Source: Rhinopomastus cyanomelas
Taxonomy: Eukaryota > Chordata > Aves > Bucerotiformes > Rhinopomastidae
Direction: 5' to 3'
Length of the DNA: 64,000 bases
NCBI GenBank assembly: GCA_013400115.1
Contig: VXBP01008918.1
Coordinates: 1-64,000, forward strand
Below are positions 26,095 through 36,685 of this stretch, piece after piece (position 1 is the first letter of the stretch; every line of letters begins with the position of its first letter). The notes beneath the pieces were generated by a model. It ran no database searches and was not told the DNA's origin. It saw nothing but the letters and a program-made list of their open reading frames with translations. Both the position numbers and the translations under genes were made by a program.

Positions 26095-27066
26095 CATTGT
26101 TGGGACAGTCAGCATGCTGGGACCCCTCCTATTCAATCTATTCATTGACTTAGATGAGGGATTGGCATACACTGTCAGCAAGTTTGCTGATGACACAAAG
26201 CTAGGAGGTGGGACCAACACCCCAGTAGGCTGCGCTGCCATTCAGCAAGACCCGGACAGGCTGGAGAGCTGGGCTGAGAGAAATGTACTGAAGTATAACA
26301 AGGGTAAGTGTAGAGTCTTGCATCTGGGCAAGAACAACCCCAGGTACTAGTATAGGATGGGGACTGACCTTTTGGAGACCAGTTTAGGAGAAAGAGACCT
26401 GGGGGTCCTGGTGGACATCAGGATGACTATGAGCCAGGAATGTGCTCTTGTGGCCAAGAGGGCCAACAGCATCCTGGGGTGGATCAGAAGGGGGGTGGTT
26501 AGCAGATCAAGAGAGGTTCTTCTCCCCCTCTACTCTGCCCTGGTGAGACCACATCTGGAATATTGTGTCCAGTTCTGGGCTCCTCAGTTCAAGAAGGAGG
26601 TGGAGCTGCTGGAGGGAGTCCAGCATAGGGCAACGAGGACGATGAGGGAGGTGAAGCACCTCCTTTATGAGGAAAGCCTAAGGGAGCTGGGTCTGCTTAG
26701 CTTGGAGAAGAGGAGACTGAGGGGTGATCTCATTAATGTCTGTAAATATTTGAAGGGTGGGTGTCAGGAGGATGGAGCCAGGCTCTTCTTAATGTCATCT
26801 AGTCATAGGACAAGAGGCAATGGTTGTAAGCTGGAACATAGGAGGTTCCACATCAGTATGAAAAGGAACTTCTTCCCAGTGAGGGTGACAGAGCACTGGA
26901 ACAGGCTGCTGCCCAGGGAGGTTGTGGAGTCTCCTTCACTGGAGATGTTTGAAACCCGCCTGGATATGTTCCTGTGTGACTTGGTCTAGGTGATCCTGCT
27001 GTTGCAGGGGGATTGGACTAGATGATTTTTCAAGGTCCCTTCGAATTCCTGATGATTCTGTGATTC
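26095..27066 (+). mobile_element. CR1 LINE, RT catalytic palm to 3' tail
   Basis: A well-preserved 5'-truncated CR1. The frame from 26114 to 26989 is open apart from one TAG at 26348-26350. It starts at 'LGPLLFNLFIDLDEG', carries the catalytic motif as F-A-D-D in 'KFADDTKLGG' (near 26180-26210) and continues through 'KCRVLHLG', 'ERDLGVLVD', 'LVRPHLEYCVQFWAPQFKK' and 'LKGGCQEDGARLF' to the stop after 'CDLV' at 26987-26989. The 3' UTR and octamer tail end at 27066. The next base begins sequence homologous to the middle of the 34.5-kb LTR, so this CR1 probably landed in that LTR. Confidence 0.93.
26114..26989 (+). pseudogene. CR1 ORF2 C-terminal half with one stop
   Basis: 292 codons of RT palm, thumb and C-terminal domain. 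There is a single nonsense codon at 26348-26350 and no frameshift across the rest. The catalytic F-A-D-D is intact, but EN, the RT fingers and ORF1 are missing. The fragment is therefore inactive although young-looking. Confidence 0.9.
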
Positions 27067-27230
27067 TTTTATACTTTCCCCTCGTCCGCAGCTTGTAGCA
27101 TCTCTTAGGAATCAGGGTTATCAGGTCTAGGCAAGGTGAGAGGTGGACTTGAATTGAGGAAACTGAGGAAGGACATAATTTTTTTTTTCCCTTTTGCCTC
27201 TCCCCCCATTTTTTTTAGTTTGTTTGGGGG

Positions 27231-27247
27231 GTGTGTGTGTGTGTGTT
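27231..27247. repeat. (GT)n simple repeat inside LTR
   Basis: Eight GT units in a row within the family-A LTR. The T-rich tract of the LTR precedes it. Confidence 0.85.
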
Positions 27248-27385
27248 TTCCTTACTTAATAAAATCTTTAATAAAGTTTAATAAATGTCAGTATTTCTAA
27301 TTCCTGTTTCTGGATGTGTGTTTACTTTACCCGTTTTCTCCCCCTCCAGGGGGTGGAAGGACATTTCTGTCTGCGCAGTTTAGCA

Positions 27386-27572
27386 CAGAGGTCCTCAGCC
27401 CACCAGGGCATCCAATCCGGCCCATGGGTCCGCCGGTACTACCCCCCACCCCCTCCGCCGCCGAGCGGCCGCAGTTCACCACTTCCTGCCTACTGAGAGG
27501 CCAGGCTCCAGCCCCCGACACAGTCTGAGGCCAGGGAACCGGCCCCATGTTCAAAAAGTTTGAGGACCCCTG
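27386..27572. mobile_element. Non-autonomous hAT DNA transposon, 187 bp, perfect 8-bp TSD
   Basis: The ends are inverted repeats of the type CAGGGGTCCTCA...TGAGGACCCCTG; here the left end reads CAGAGGTCCTCA. GTTTAGCA lies on both sides (27378-27385 and 27573-27580), an exact 8-bp target duplication as expected of hAT transposases. The inside is GC-rich and contains no transposase. The right portion ('gctccagcccccgacacagt' onward) corresponds to the right portion of the 61.1-kb copy, so this is a deletion derivative of the same family. It lies inside the family-A LTR and is therefore younger than it. Confidence 0.88.
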
Positions 27573-27644
27573 GTTTAGCAGATTACAATTTTGTGGGCTA
27601 ACCTGGTGCTAGACCGTGACAATATCCTACAGCATCCATGACTG

Positions 27645-27735
27645 GATCTAGGAGATCCTGCTGTGGCAGAGGGATTGCATTAGATGATCTTTCCAAGTCC
27701 CTTTCAATCCCTAAAGTTCGTGATTCTGTGAATGT
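27645..27735 (+). mobile_element. CR1 3' tail
   Basis: 'gatcctgctgtggcagaggg' followed by 'tgatctttccaagtcccttt' and 'gtgattctgtgaatg' is a CR1 3' UTR and tail of about 90 bp, a few tens of bases after the family-A LTR ends. Confidence 0.82.
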
Positions 27736-30700
27736 AACTAAAGTCACCTTAACCTGGATTTTAATTCCTTATTATTTAACACTCCCTTTTTGAAGATATG
27801 TCCCAAATCCACAAGAAGTCTCTCTTCTGCCAACCCAGGTATATATTTTCAAGAATCAGATAATTATACATGAGTAGGTACTATCCAGTTTATGACTGTA
27901 GTTAAAGTTACAAAAGTACTTTGAAGTCACATGTGTTTGTGGACATTCACAATTTGGGGCAGTGGTGGTGTAAGCATAATACACACCTCAAGCAAAATAC
28001 ATTAAAATACATAAACTCCATTTATAGCTCAGTAGAAACACATGCTAATAAAGAGGATGGAAAGTACAACTTCTCAGCATTACAACTGTGCTATAGGTAG
28101 CAGTATTCCTTTTTATTTAAGAGGAGAGGGATTTTAAACTTGATTTCACAGTTCTCTCTTCCTCCAGATTAAATCCAGATTGTTAGAGAACATGAAAATC
28201 TCATTTCCTTCCTCTTGGTGGTTGGAAGGTCTTAGTTTTCTCTTCTCAGGTTTCTCCCTATCTATATTTATGAGCTTAGCAGAGTTTTGTTTTGTTGAAG
28301 TCTTTTTGTGTTTAAGTCCACTCTATTTCAAGGAAACGAGAAATCATAGCTACACCAGAAATACTTTACAAGAACAAGAAAACAGCAAAACAGTTATGGA
28401 GTACAATGAAATGGTATACTATTGCCTCAGGTGGGCAAGCACAGATAGTTGCATTTAAATAGATACTTGCTGGAGAAAAAAAGAATTACCTGTTGCTCAT
28501 CAGAATCCATAAAACTAACCAGGCAATATAGTACATCTTGGCATAACTAGCAGTCCAAAATTAACTAAATGGAATCAAAACAAGAAATGTGACGTAGGTT
28601 AGAGACTTTGAGGGTGCAGAATAATCAACATTTTAAGCAGAAATGATGGGTCACATATGAAAACATGCAAAATCTCTTAATGCATTCTCAGGACTCTCCC
28701 AACTGCAGTTCTGCAGTGTTTGAGATATGAACAGGATGCAGTTTCCAGACAAGTTTCAGTAGTAGTCACTGTAACTTTCCAGTTAGAGAGATGAATGTTC
28801 ATTCCTGTGTAATTCCCACATGGAAAGCTGCCTGTTCAGCCAATTGATCACTTCTTTCTGTAGTTTGGTTATTCGGTGGTGGTGTGCCATTTTACTACTG
28901 CCTCTCACACTCGTGAAATCTTCGATACATTTCTCATCTTGTTTATGCCATACAGTAAACCCAGTAAGAACAATGGCACAGTGCCTCTGTTCTAGTAATA
29001 GTCTCAGCACGTCCCAAAAAGCATATTTCTAGATGCCAGTTATTTCTAAAGACAGAAACACGAAGACAATTCTTTTATTCCAGGGCTAATGTATAAGAGG
29101 GACAGGGCAACAGTTTATCACATCTTACATGTCTCTGGTATTTGAGACAAACAAAAAAATATCTACAAGGCATTTGAGCATCGCTTTGGCTGACTGCTAC
29201 TGTGCATAGATTCTTGAACCAGAGGACACAGCCCCAGCAGTTCTTTGCTCTGATCAGACTTACCTGAGAAAGTAAAGAGAGAAGTCTTAACACCAGACAA
29301 TAATATGTATAAGTAAAATGTGGATGTAGATAACCCAACACAGCCAGCTGAAAGACAACATATGATGGATGTAGGAGTGGTAGCATGGTAATCAGCACGT
29401 AGCAGTGCAGACACCTTCCTGGTGTGTAATACCTTGCACAAAATTTCTACTAAACCTTTCCTTCTAAACTAAAGAACATTTTTTTTTTGCCTCAATTAGA
29501 ATGAAAGCAGAGAGAAAGGCTAAAACAAGTATGTTTTTTCACCTTCGTTTTTCCTAAAACTGTGTTTTCTTGGAGTGATGTGTTAAATTGCATCTAAGGC
29601 AAACTGAATTGTGGACTAGATGAGGGAAAATACTTTTCTTCATACTCTGTTAGAAGATATATTTATACCCCATACTGCAATGAAGAGTAAAAGCTACCTA
29701 TAATTTCTGTAGACAACAGAGGCTTTGATGCTAGGAACAATTTAGCTTGATTTGGGGTCATTTACAAATAGAAACAAGAAAAACAAACCCACAGGGAGTT
29801 CTGCCTCATTTAATCTTGACTTTTCATAGCATCTGCAACAGATTTTTAGAATGATGCACAGATATAGAAACTAAATGCCCAGGCATTTTGGCTGCCTTGG
29901 ATAAACTGGTTGCTCTGCTGGTTGTGTGTCAGGCTACTAACAGTAGCTATGATCCTAGGTTCTTTCTCCTCTTTCCCTCAGTGTTAAAGTAAAAAAAAGC
30001 CAACTCAAAAGTGTGAGCTTGGTAATTATCAAACGGGCAAACTTACAGTTCCTCTATGGGCATAGGATACTTTCCTAGATGTTATGTTATTGCTAATCAT
30101 AATTTAATTGTGCTAGAGGTCTTTTTGATTTAAGTCCAGAAAGTCAAACAAAATAATAGCCAGCAGGTAATATGAACAGTAATTAAAAAATTAATATCAG
30201 TTACTCTCATTCTCCACATCAACAACCTAATTTAAGAATATCATAAATTACTATAGACCCTCTGAGCATAGTAAATGATCATGCGTGGGCCTCTCATTTA
30301 TACTCCTCTTCAGGAATGAGAGCTTTATAGCAATAATTCTTTGTATTATTGCTATTACTAACACAATTATTATTTATTTAAATGTCTTACGGGGGAAATA
30401 CATTTTATTTTGAAATTATTAACACTCATTAATATAATGACATGTGAGGAAAAGAAGCTTGTGGGTTTCTTGGTTTGTTTTGGTTTGCTGCCTTTTTTGC
30501 GTTTTCCTCCCTGATCCTATCCTTCAGGGATAGCAGTCTAAATTATTCCTGAATAAAAAAGGAAATGTAACAGAGAAAGCAACAGCCTACAGGTGTCTGG
30601 GACCAAAATATCCTGGTCTTTGATAATATAATAATAATACAGTGGGATGTTATTGTCCAGAAAATCTTCCTCTACTCTAGGATGCGGGAACTTCTTTTTT

Positions 30701-31877
30701 TTTTTTTTGGTTGACATTCTCAACCTTATTTACAAATCCAGTACAGCCTTCAAGTTATAAATATTTGGTCATTTATTGTTTTTTCTGTGGACAGCTCAGC
30801 ATCCAGAAAAACTGTCCAGGCTGCAATTGATGGAAGACTTTTTGGGTCTTTTGTTCATCTCAGACGCCAATGGGTACGGGTGAAGACAGAAGTCCTTGGG
30901 GTTTAAAAAGAAGTGTGGTTTTTAGAAGATCTATGACTTTGGGTATGCATAGTTTTCCTTCTATTTGCATCTAATATTGATTTTTACATAGGTGTTAATT
31001 CCACTATCTAGGCTTTCTTCCAGGTATAACAGAGATAAAGCTTAAATCATAAGGAAGACCAGCAGATAAATTGTTAGCAACAGCTACAGTCTAACAATGT
31101 CTAAAATTTAAAGCATTTTGAATCACTAATTTTCTTTCATTCATTTTACTATAAACCTGTTACTACAACTAGCTAAGAAATGCCATAACTTTGTCGCCAG
31201 TCTTCTGACCTGTGAACATTTGCTTCCTAGTACTAATATTTGCTCTTAGCTAGCAAGTTCACAAATTCTTAGCCTAACCAGGCATGGTTGAGTATTTTCA
31301 ACTTCAGAAGCTCTTATTGGCAAGTTTTCCTTCCCCTCCCCCTGATCTTTCAAATTTCCTCTCCCACAGAGGTTAGGGCTGATTCTTAGTTTAAAAAAAA
31401 AAAAAAGATATAAAGGTGCACATTTGTTAAACTTTTTATTAACAGTATTTGTGTGAATAACTCCCATGAGATGCTTTAAAAATGTAGTCAATGAAGCTGG
31501 TCAATTTTGTTTTAAATAACCCCACTGTTGAATTTCATGTCCATTTATTGTAGAATAATGCTCTCTTCAATAGAGTTGAACAGAAGAGTGCTTATCTTTA
31601 TTCATAAGGCAAATAAATTTGTTCAAAGCACACATCTACTAAAGGCTGAATTGACTATGAACGTGATGAATTGTGACTTTGTTTAGATATCCAGCAACAG
31701 TTATTTGTGAAAAGAGATACAAGTTTTGTTGTTTTGACCTTTCTTTTGACCTTTGATGAAGGTTGTGATGTAGAAGGTTAAATATAAAACAAAGGAAACC
31801 ATACAGAGGTGATTTTATAATAATGTGTTAGCCCAGAGAAGTGGGTGAAGAAACTTAAGAGATGGAATGTTGGAAAT
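27736..31877. other. Stretch with only simple sequence
   Basis: About 4.1 kb without a recognised gene or interspersed repeat. There is a T tract near 30695-30708 and an A tract near 31393-31405. The minus-strand frame at 28783-29010 was examined and not recognised. Confidence 0.45.
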
Positions 31878-31936
31878 GCTAAGCAGGGTTGGGCCTGGAT
31901 GAGAGACAGTCTGGGTACACCAGGTGCTCTAGGCTT
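31878..31936 (+). pseudogene. 5S rRNA-derived segment (3' half)
   Basis: From 'gctaagcagggttgggcctg' to 'caggtgctctaggctt', the sequence follows the 3' half of vertebrate 5S rRNA (about nucleotides 50-120 of 121). A block of about 11 bases between the 'gggcctgg' and 'gatgggagac' equivalents is missing. The internal promoter region (A box, intermediate element, C box) is largely represented. The 5' half of 5S is not recognisable upstream. It is joined without a spacer to a CR1 tail, so it is a retroposed or SINE-like copy and not a functional rRNA gene. Confidence 0.78.
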
Positions 31937-32016
31937 ATCCTGCTCCAGCAGAGGAGGTTTGACTCAGATGATCTTTCCAGGTCCCTTCCAACCTGTAACA
32001 TTCTCTGATTCTGTGT
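31937..32016 (+). mobile_element. CR1 3' tail fused to 5S segment
   Basis: 'atcctgctccagcagaggag' and then 'gatctttccaggtcccttcc' with a degenerate 'attctctgattctgtg' end form a CR1 3' UTR. It starts directly at the last base of the 5S segment. This is the arrangement of a SINE: an RNA polymerase III-type head and a LINE-derived tail that lets the LINE machinery copy it. Confidence 0.75.
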
Positions 32017-34467
32017 GATAACAAAAGAAATAAAGCAATAAAAATTACCATTATCCATTTTGATGTTTTTATTTAATTTCTACTTAGGACATGCGTTTGA
32101 AGCTTATAGGAGCTTTGGCTTGTTATTAATACTCCCTGAAGAGGGATTATCTTAATACATTCATTTGTGACACTTTAAAATAATTTTATTTCACTTGAAA
32201 TTTGTTTTAGTCTTTGAATTTGGAGTTAGATATCTTTTAATGGTCATTAAAAGATGGTGTTTGAGCAATACTGGACTCTTTATGCCTCTAGACGTTTACA
32301 GTGGCAGGTATTGGCAAGGTGGATGCCAGTGCATTTAGCCCAAAGCAAAAGACTATCTTGCAATATTTTTAATTCCTAGCATCTTAAAATAGAACATGCA
32401 CAGCAGAGATGTGTGGTTTCTTAATGACCCCCTCCAAAGTCCATAAATACGTACTCAATATGGTCAAGGATCCCTAGACCTTAGTTATTAAATCAAGAAC
32501 AACTTTGGTTTTCTCAGCAACAATAAAGCCTACAAAACATACAGCAGCAAAAGTTTTGTTTTTTATTCTTCCTTGAAAGCAGAAAAGACTTGTATAAAGG
32601 ACCAATACAAATGACCATAATAGTTATTATGATTCTATATAATATTTGCTCCTCTGGCAATGAATGCACATCTCTGACTCCCTGCTTTAATAATTACTCT
32701 CATCTGTGTTTGAAATCATCCCTTGTGATGCAGATTGACAATTCAGACTAAGGACAGAATCAGCCTTTTTGAAGAAAAAAGACATTTCCTTAACAAGGCT
32801 GAATATAATGTGTTTCTTTCTCTTAGTTAATAAGGATTAATGGCCTCTCCCAAAAATGAATGCTGTCTCTTTATGTGCTTTTCATAAATATTTATTGCAT
32901 TTCTTCATGATTATAGAAACACTAGTTAGTCATAAAGGTTTCTGCAAGACTTGTAAGATTTGAAGCAAGGATGCCATTCTCATGAAGGCACAAGAGGATA
33001 TAGGGATGCAGCTATGCCTTATTCTATAATATCCTTCTGTATTACCTTTCCCAGGTTATCCTTTTACCAGCTGTTACTGTTGCTTTCTTTTAGGAAGGCA
33101 TGTCTTTATCTACACTTGATCATAGCTACTTTTTCTGCAGGACCACAGATATTGTGAAGTGGGTATGAATAAGATGACTCTAGAATAAGAAATTATAGAC
33201 ATTTATAGCTCAGCCTTTAAGTTGAAATCAAAGAAAAGTAGATTTTTGTAGTCTTTCTTGACTCTGATACAGACTTCCTTCTATATGTTGTTGAGAAATA
33301 CTGTCTTGTGCCTGTGCACAAGAGGGCTAACTAAGTCTGTCATTTTCTAACTTTTGAACGTTAGATTTTGCAACCTTTATGTTCTTTTAATGTCCTTTGT
33401 ATGCAATATACATCTATACAGTCTCAATTTATTATTAAAAATTGATAAAGCACTAGCTTTTAATGAGATGCATGCTTAACTATGCATCCTTAATGTTCTC
33501 TATATAATTTTTAAATGGGACTCTGCATTTAATACTGCCATTCTTTAATCACCTAATATAAACAAGGGTCCTCCCTTGTTTAATAAATTGTGAGAGAGGG
33601 TCATTAGACTCCAAAGGATCACTGAATGTAATCACATCTTTTGGTACTCTAGGTACAAGGAACCATAACCCTGACTGAATTCCCAGTGTTACTCATCAAT
33701 TGTAGCTTATTGGCCTGGCAATGCTGTGACTGCCGTGGTCAAAGAGGTAGTCACGTATCTTGCTGTTCATTGAAAGAATAGATCTGTTACTGTGACAACA
33801 CTTAAGCACTGCCCTTGTGAAAGGAGATTTTAATTTTCCATGAATACAATCTGTAAAGTGCAGATGGTATCAAATAAAGCATAATGAATTAGGCTGATAC
33901 CTTGATACTTGCAGGGTTAAAATATGGACAGACAAGCAATGAATAAGAATGAACACGACATAAGATTTTATGTGCTGTTCAAGGAGTATAAAATCTCCAG
34001 AGCTGCTCTGCTGCACAGCCATATGTCGGTTTTGCACTTAAGGCTTGTGAAAGTTTAAAAGATTAATAAGATTACTAATATTAAAGTCTAAGCCCAGAAA
34101 GTTTCCTAGAATTTGAAGAGAGAGAACCACCAGACAAATCTGAGGAAAACATGAACTGAGGGGAGAAGGGAGACACATCAAGCCTTGTGCTAACTGTGCA
34201 AAGACTTTCATTATTTTTCAATAGGATGGACTTTTAGCTGCACTAGATTTTTCACCTTTATATGCTTAATACTACTTTGAGATGAGACTTACTGAGACTT
34301 ACAAGACAATAAAATGAATTAAAGAAAATGAACAATCCAGGGTTTTTTCCCTTTTCTGTAAAATGTGACACAGTTAAAGGTATCATGCAGAGTTTTGACT
34401 ATAAGCAAATATTTTGTAAGAGGAACTAATACAATAGTTAAACACTTCTTGCCTTTGACTCCAGTAT
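32017..34467. other. Stretch without recognised element
   Basis: About 2.4 kb of AT-rich sequence without recognised genes or repeats. Confidence 0.45.
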
Positions 34468-34472
34468 CATAG
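34468..34472. repeat. LTR target-site duplication, left copy
   Basis: CATAG immediately before the LTR start, identical to 35260-35264. Confidence 0.85.
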
Positions 34473-35259
34473 TGTTACGGATTTGGTGAAATCGTGTTTG
34501 CTCATTGTATTCTCGTATCAAACTCTCTTCCAGAATACAAGGAGTTTTTTTCCCCTCCAGTGCACAGCAGAGCCTTCACAGGGCAAAGAGGTAGAGGTTG
34601 ATGGATGCAGAAGTGAGGTGGAGAGGTGGCTGCTGCAGGTTGAGCAGGTGGAGTAGGCCAAACAAATGTTGGGGTCCTCATTTAGGAACAAGGTTTTCCT
34701 TTTCCCCTCTTCTTGGTACCCCCTCCCTGACTATGTGTCTTGGGAGTCTGGTTTCAGTTTCAGTTTGGCCCATAGCACACTGCAGCCGCTCTGCCCCTCT
34801 GTGGTTCTCTGTCCCCTTCTGCTTCCCCCCTCTCTGCCTTTTTTCCCTTCTTCTCCTCATTATCTCTCATATTTATCCCTTCCCATAATTTCAGGCTGTA
34901 TCATAGGAAAATGCTTAAATTGAGCATTTAAGCACTGCCTAGGCGATTTCCAGTCTTTCCTTTTTACTGCCCCCTCATCCACGGCTTTTAGCATTTGTTT
35001 GGAATTAGGGGTCCAGGCAAGGGGAGGAAGAACACTCTTTCCCTTCCTTTCCCCATCCCCCCTTTTTTTTTTTTTTTGGTTCTTTTTTCCTACTTAATGA
35101 AGTCTTGAATAAAGTTCAATAAAGTTTAATTCTAGTTCCAGTTTCTGGAAGTCTGTTTACTTCACCTCTTCCACCACTCCGGGGGCTGGGAGGACATTTC
35201 CTTCTGTACAGTTGGGCAGAATATCATTTTGTGGGCTAACTTGGTGCTAAACCGTGACA
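34473..35259 (+). mobile_element. Solo ERV LTR, family A, complete, 787 bp
   Basis: Begins TGTTACGG and ends CCGTGACA, an imperfect inverted repeat with the canonical TG...CA ends. It is flanked by an exact 5-bp duplication (CATAG). A 5-bp duplication is usual for several ERV groups, so it does not settle the class. Two AATAAAG blocks near 35107-35125 would serve as the polyadenylation region, followed by an R/U5-like end ('gttctggaagtctgtttact'-like and 'gggctaacttggtgctaaac'). No gag, pol or env lies on either side, so this is a solo LTR left by recombination between two LTRs. A pyrimidine-rich section (34680-34890) yields spurious frames. Confidence 0.88.
35107..35125 (+). promoter_or_regulatory. 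LTR polyadenylation signal cluster
   Basis: Two overlapping-style AATAAAG motifs close together. The same cluster appears in the truncated copy near 27258-27285. Confidence 0.6.
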
Positions 35260-35264
35260 CATAG
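35260..35264. repeat. LTR target-site duplication, right copy
   Basis: CATAG immediately after the LTR end. Confidence 0.85.
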
Positions 35265-35589
35265 ATCTAGGTTGTATACAGCATACCAGGCCAAGTGGCC
35301 AGGAAAGTTATGATCTGAGAGCATATTTTAGCCAAATCTGCAAAGCATGTATACATTCTCCCTTAAAAATTACCTCAAGAAAACCATATGTACCTTCAGT
35401 AGGTAACTCCAAAATTGCTTTAATTAAACATAGCAGCAATATATTCTTAAAAGAGCATAATAGCTATGGCATTGTCAGATAGATTGTTAAAATACCTTGA
35501 TGAATCCTTCTTGAGACTACTGTACTCTGTAGACTTTGCATTGCAGTAGTTCTGCCATAATGGTCTAAGAACCCAAATTCTTTGTAACT
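35265..35589. other. Stretch without recognised element
   Basis: Short AT-rich gap between the solo LTR and the next CR1. Confidence 0.4.
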
Positions 35590-36150
35590 GTCCATCAGTT
35601 GGATTTAACTGCACTCATCACCACTGCTCAGGTGCACCCACGAGCAGCCAAATTTTTTACAGGAATGCTGTGTCAAACAGTGTTAAAGGCTTTATTAATC
35701 CAGGTGGACCTTCCCCTCCCTTGTCTACTAAGCAGTTGTTCTTGTAGCAGAAGTTCAGGTTAGTCAAGTAGGACCTGCATTTTGTAAGCCCATGCTGACT
35801 GGGCATGGTCATCTGGTTGTCCTGTACATGCCATGTTAGAGGACTCATGATGACCTACTCTGGAATGTTCCCTATTCAGGTCAGACTGACAGGCCTGTAG
35901 TTCCCAGATCGTCCTTCTGACCCTTCTTGTAGATGGGCATCATGTTTGCTAACGTCCAGTTGGCTAAGATCAGCTTGGTTCGCCAGGACTGCTGGTGAGT
36001 GACTGAAAGTTCACTGTGAGTGCTTCCACCAGCTGTCTTAGCAGCCTCAGGTGGCTTCCACAGAGCCTCATAAACTTGTGTGTGTCTGTGTGGTGCAGCA
36101 GACCACTAATCACTATCCCTCGGTTTATGGGGATCTCATTCTTCTCCCTG
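35590..36150 (-). mobile_element. CR1 LINE, RT fingers region
   Basis: On the minus strand the sequence reads through the part of CR1 RT that precedes the catalytic motif. It contains 'MSPLTWHVQDNQMTMPSQHG' and 'YLTNLNFCYK', followed upstream by the 'YKKG' and 'NYRPVSL'-equivalent area. The 3' part of the element, including palm and tail, is missing, so this is an internal fragment. Many lesions. The 132-codon plus-strand frame at 36051-36449 partly overlaps it in antisense and is not a gene. Confidence 0.82.
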
Positions 36151-36685
36151 TCACTGTGTTTTGCTGTTTGAAGATCTCACTTCGAAACAGCTTCTTTGAC
36201 TGTATCACTGTCTGCTTGGTTTTTAATAGTGCTGCAATGCAGAGAAAGAGACATATGTGTAATAAACTGAATTTCAAATTTCCATCAGTTCTGTGGCAAG
36301 GCAGACTAATTTTACCTATTATCTTTCAATCATTATATCTTTCAATTGAATCACAGACACACCAGCTGTGTTACAATGTCTGTGGGGATATTAACTTTAC
36401 ACAGTATATGAACCTTACTGTTAATTCTACCTTAATACCAAGTAACTAAATATACATGGCTGCTGACACTGTGTGTACACCTAAGTGTTTTGTTCTGAAA
36501 AAAAAACCAAAAATTGCTTTAATAAAGAGAAATACTGAATGGTCAAAACTAAAGATTATTGCTATGACTTATATTGGGTTTGGACTTGAATTAGCTTTTA
36601 TTTAATTCGTATCTTTCTTGAAAAATATATTCTTGAATTTAATTCATATCTGTCTTGTATTCTGACTCCGTTAAAAACCTGGAAT
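36151..36685. other. Stretch without recognised element
   Basis: AT-rich sequence between two minus-strand CR1 pieces. Nothing recognised. Confidence 0.4.

Larger units (their letters stand above)
27067..27621 (+). mobile_element. ERV LTR, family A, 5'-truncated, with nested hAT
   Basis: Matches the 3' part of the solo LTR at 34473-35259 in order: 'cgtccgcagcttgtagcatc', the 'gtctaggcaagg' block, a T-rich tract, the AATAAAG cluster near 27258-27290, the 'gttctggatgtgtgtttac'-like block, 'gggtggaaggacatttctgt' and the terminal 'gggctaacctggtgctagac', ending CCGTGACA at 27614-27621. The 5' part of the LTR is absent where the CR1 ends at 27066. A hAT element sits at 27386-27572. A GT run lies at 27231-27247. 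Confidence 0.8.

Noticed and set aside
28783..29010. 75-codon minus-strand frame that looked slightly protein-like
   Set aside because: Balanced amino-acid use caught the eye, but no family was recognised and no neighbouring exon supports it.
31878..31936. A functional 5S rRNA gene
   Set aside because: Only the 3' half is present, with an internal gap and a CR1 tail in place of a T-run terminator.
34598..34923. Frames of 85-96 codons in the solo LTR
   Set aside because: Produced by a pyrimidine-rich stretch of the LTR. They are leucine- and serine-rich with no family motif and lie between fixed LTR boundaries.
36051..36449. 132-codon plus-strand frame
   Set aside because: Its first part is antisense to a CR1 RT fragment and the rest is AT-rich with no recognisable domain.
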